From NCBI GenBank assembly GCA_031271365.1, contig JAISVV010000144.1, forward strand, positions 1-5,408: DNA of 5,408 bases, given 5' to 3'. Positions 4,980 to 5,408 of this stretch are shown here, piece after piece (position 1 is the first letter of the stretch; each line of letters begins with the position of its first letter). Origin of the DNA: Elusimicrobiota bacterium. Its GTDB lineage: Bacteria; Elusimicrobiota; Elusimicrobia; Elusimicrobiales; Elusimicrobiaceae. A program made the translations under genes and the position numbers. Under the pieces are notes generated by a model. The model saw only the letters and a list, made by a program, of their open reading frames with translations. It searched no databases and was not told the DNA's origin.

Positions 4980-5408
4980 CTATTTTTTCAGGCTTAGATA
5001 TCCCATAAGGCGGTAGATAAGTTTGGCGACGTTAAACTCGCTTATCGGGTTGCCTTTAAGGGGCGCGGTTTCCACCACGTCCACGGCTGCCACTTTTTTG
5101 TTTTGACACACGGCTTTAAAAAGCGCCAGGGCCTCGTACCACATAAAACCGCCGGGCTGCGGCGTGCCGGTGCCGGGGATAATGCTGGGGTCAAAGCCGT
5201 CTACGTCAATTGTCATATAGACGATATCGCCCAGCTCCTTAAGCACGTTTTTGATAAGTTTTTTATTATCCAGATTTTCGTGCATCAGGAAGGTGCGCAC
5301 ATTGCCTTTGTTTATATACTGCTTTTCGTCGGCGCCTACGCTGCGTATGCCAACCTGCACCACTTTTACCTTGCGCGACGCCGGATACAAAGCGCAAGCG
5401 TGAGAGCG
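4980..5408 (-). CDS. speB: agmatinase/arginase-family ureohydrolase (5' half outside window)
   Basis: Members of this cytosolic binuclear-manganese family hydrolyse a guanidino group to release urea. Agmatinase turns agmatine into putrescine in polyamine synthesis. About 142 C-terminal residues are visible out of a usual 290-310. The frame is open to the window edge and begins with SHAC (His codon 5400-5402), as in agmatinases. VQVGIRS follows. The family signature TIDVDGFDPSIIPGTGTPQ then PGG begins at 5213 and holds two metal-binding aspartates (codons 5205-5207 and 5199-5201). DVVETAP carries the conserved glutamate (5070-5072), and SEFNVAKLIYRLMGY is the usual C-terminal helix. The TTG at 5390 is internal, not a start. 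Agmatinase is favoured over arginase or formimidoylglutamase from the SHAC and VQVGIRS wording; substrate specificity cannot be fixed from this half. Confidence 0.88.
   Translation of the reverse strand, partial: RSHACALYPASRKVKVVQVGIRSVGADEKQYINKGNVRTFLMHENLDNKKLIKNVLKELGDIVYMTIDVDGFDPSIIPGTGTPQPGGFMWYEALALFKAVCQNKKVAAVDVVETAPLKGNPISEFNVAKLIYRLMGYLSLKK

Overview
The window reads as an ordinary bacterial chromosome segment, probably from a gut- or sediment-type lineage. The mix of GC-rich codons with A/T-rich intergenic DNA and many AAA/TTA/ATA codons resembles Elusimicrobiota, but that placement is a weak impression. No rRNA or tRNA gene is present to settle it, and I could not run a search.

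Layout. Positions 2-1006 (+) hold the 3' part of a DUF1646-family membrane transporter. It converges on, and overlaps by 7 bp, a CDF-family metal-cation exporter on the minus strand (1000-1953). A 343-bp divergent intergenic region (1954-2296) holds the exporter's promoter with an operator-like palindrome, two parS-like sites and the parA promoter. Next comes a compact chromosome-type segregation operon, parA (2297-3127) and parB (3134-3997). The ParB start is served by a ribosome binding site inside the end of parA, and the operon is closed by a strong intrinsic terminator (4019-4055). A third, nearly perfect parS-like palindrome lies just downstream (4109-4134), so the operon is bracketed by its own probable ParB-loading sites.

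Positions 3998-4979 hold no intact protein gene but are full of structure. After an A/T-rich stretch comes a second + strand terminator (4326-4344). It is followed by a promoter-like element sharing the operator and -10 geometry of the metal exporter promoter (4352-4378). Then comes an ATG-free, GC-rich, structured segment with a 37-bp imperfect direct repeat, ending in another intrinsic terminator (4620-4643). I read this as a candidate small RNA of about 260 nt. Beyond it is a decayed IS200/IS605-type TnpA fragment (minus strand, 4669-4872). The window ends with the 3' half of an agmatinase/arginase-family gene (minus strand, 4980-5408) and its terminator (4931-4963).

How the parts fit. ParA, ParB and the parS sites form a self-contained chromosome partition module. 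The exporter and the candidate RNA may share a regulator, judged only from the shared operator/-10 element. The agmatinase belongs to polyamine synthesis and is unrelated. The most interesting observations are the divergent parS sequence together with an unusual ParB recognition helix, and the putative co-regulated non-coding transcript.
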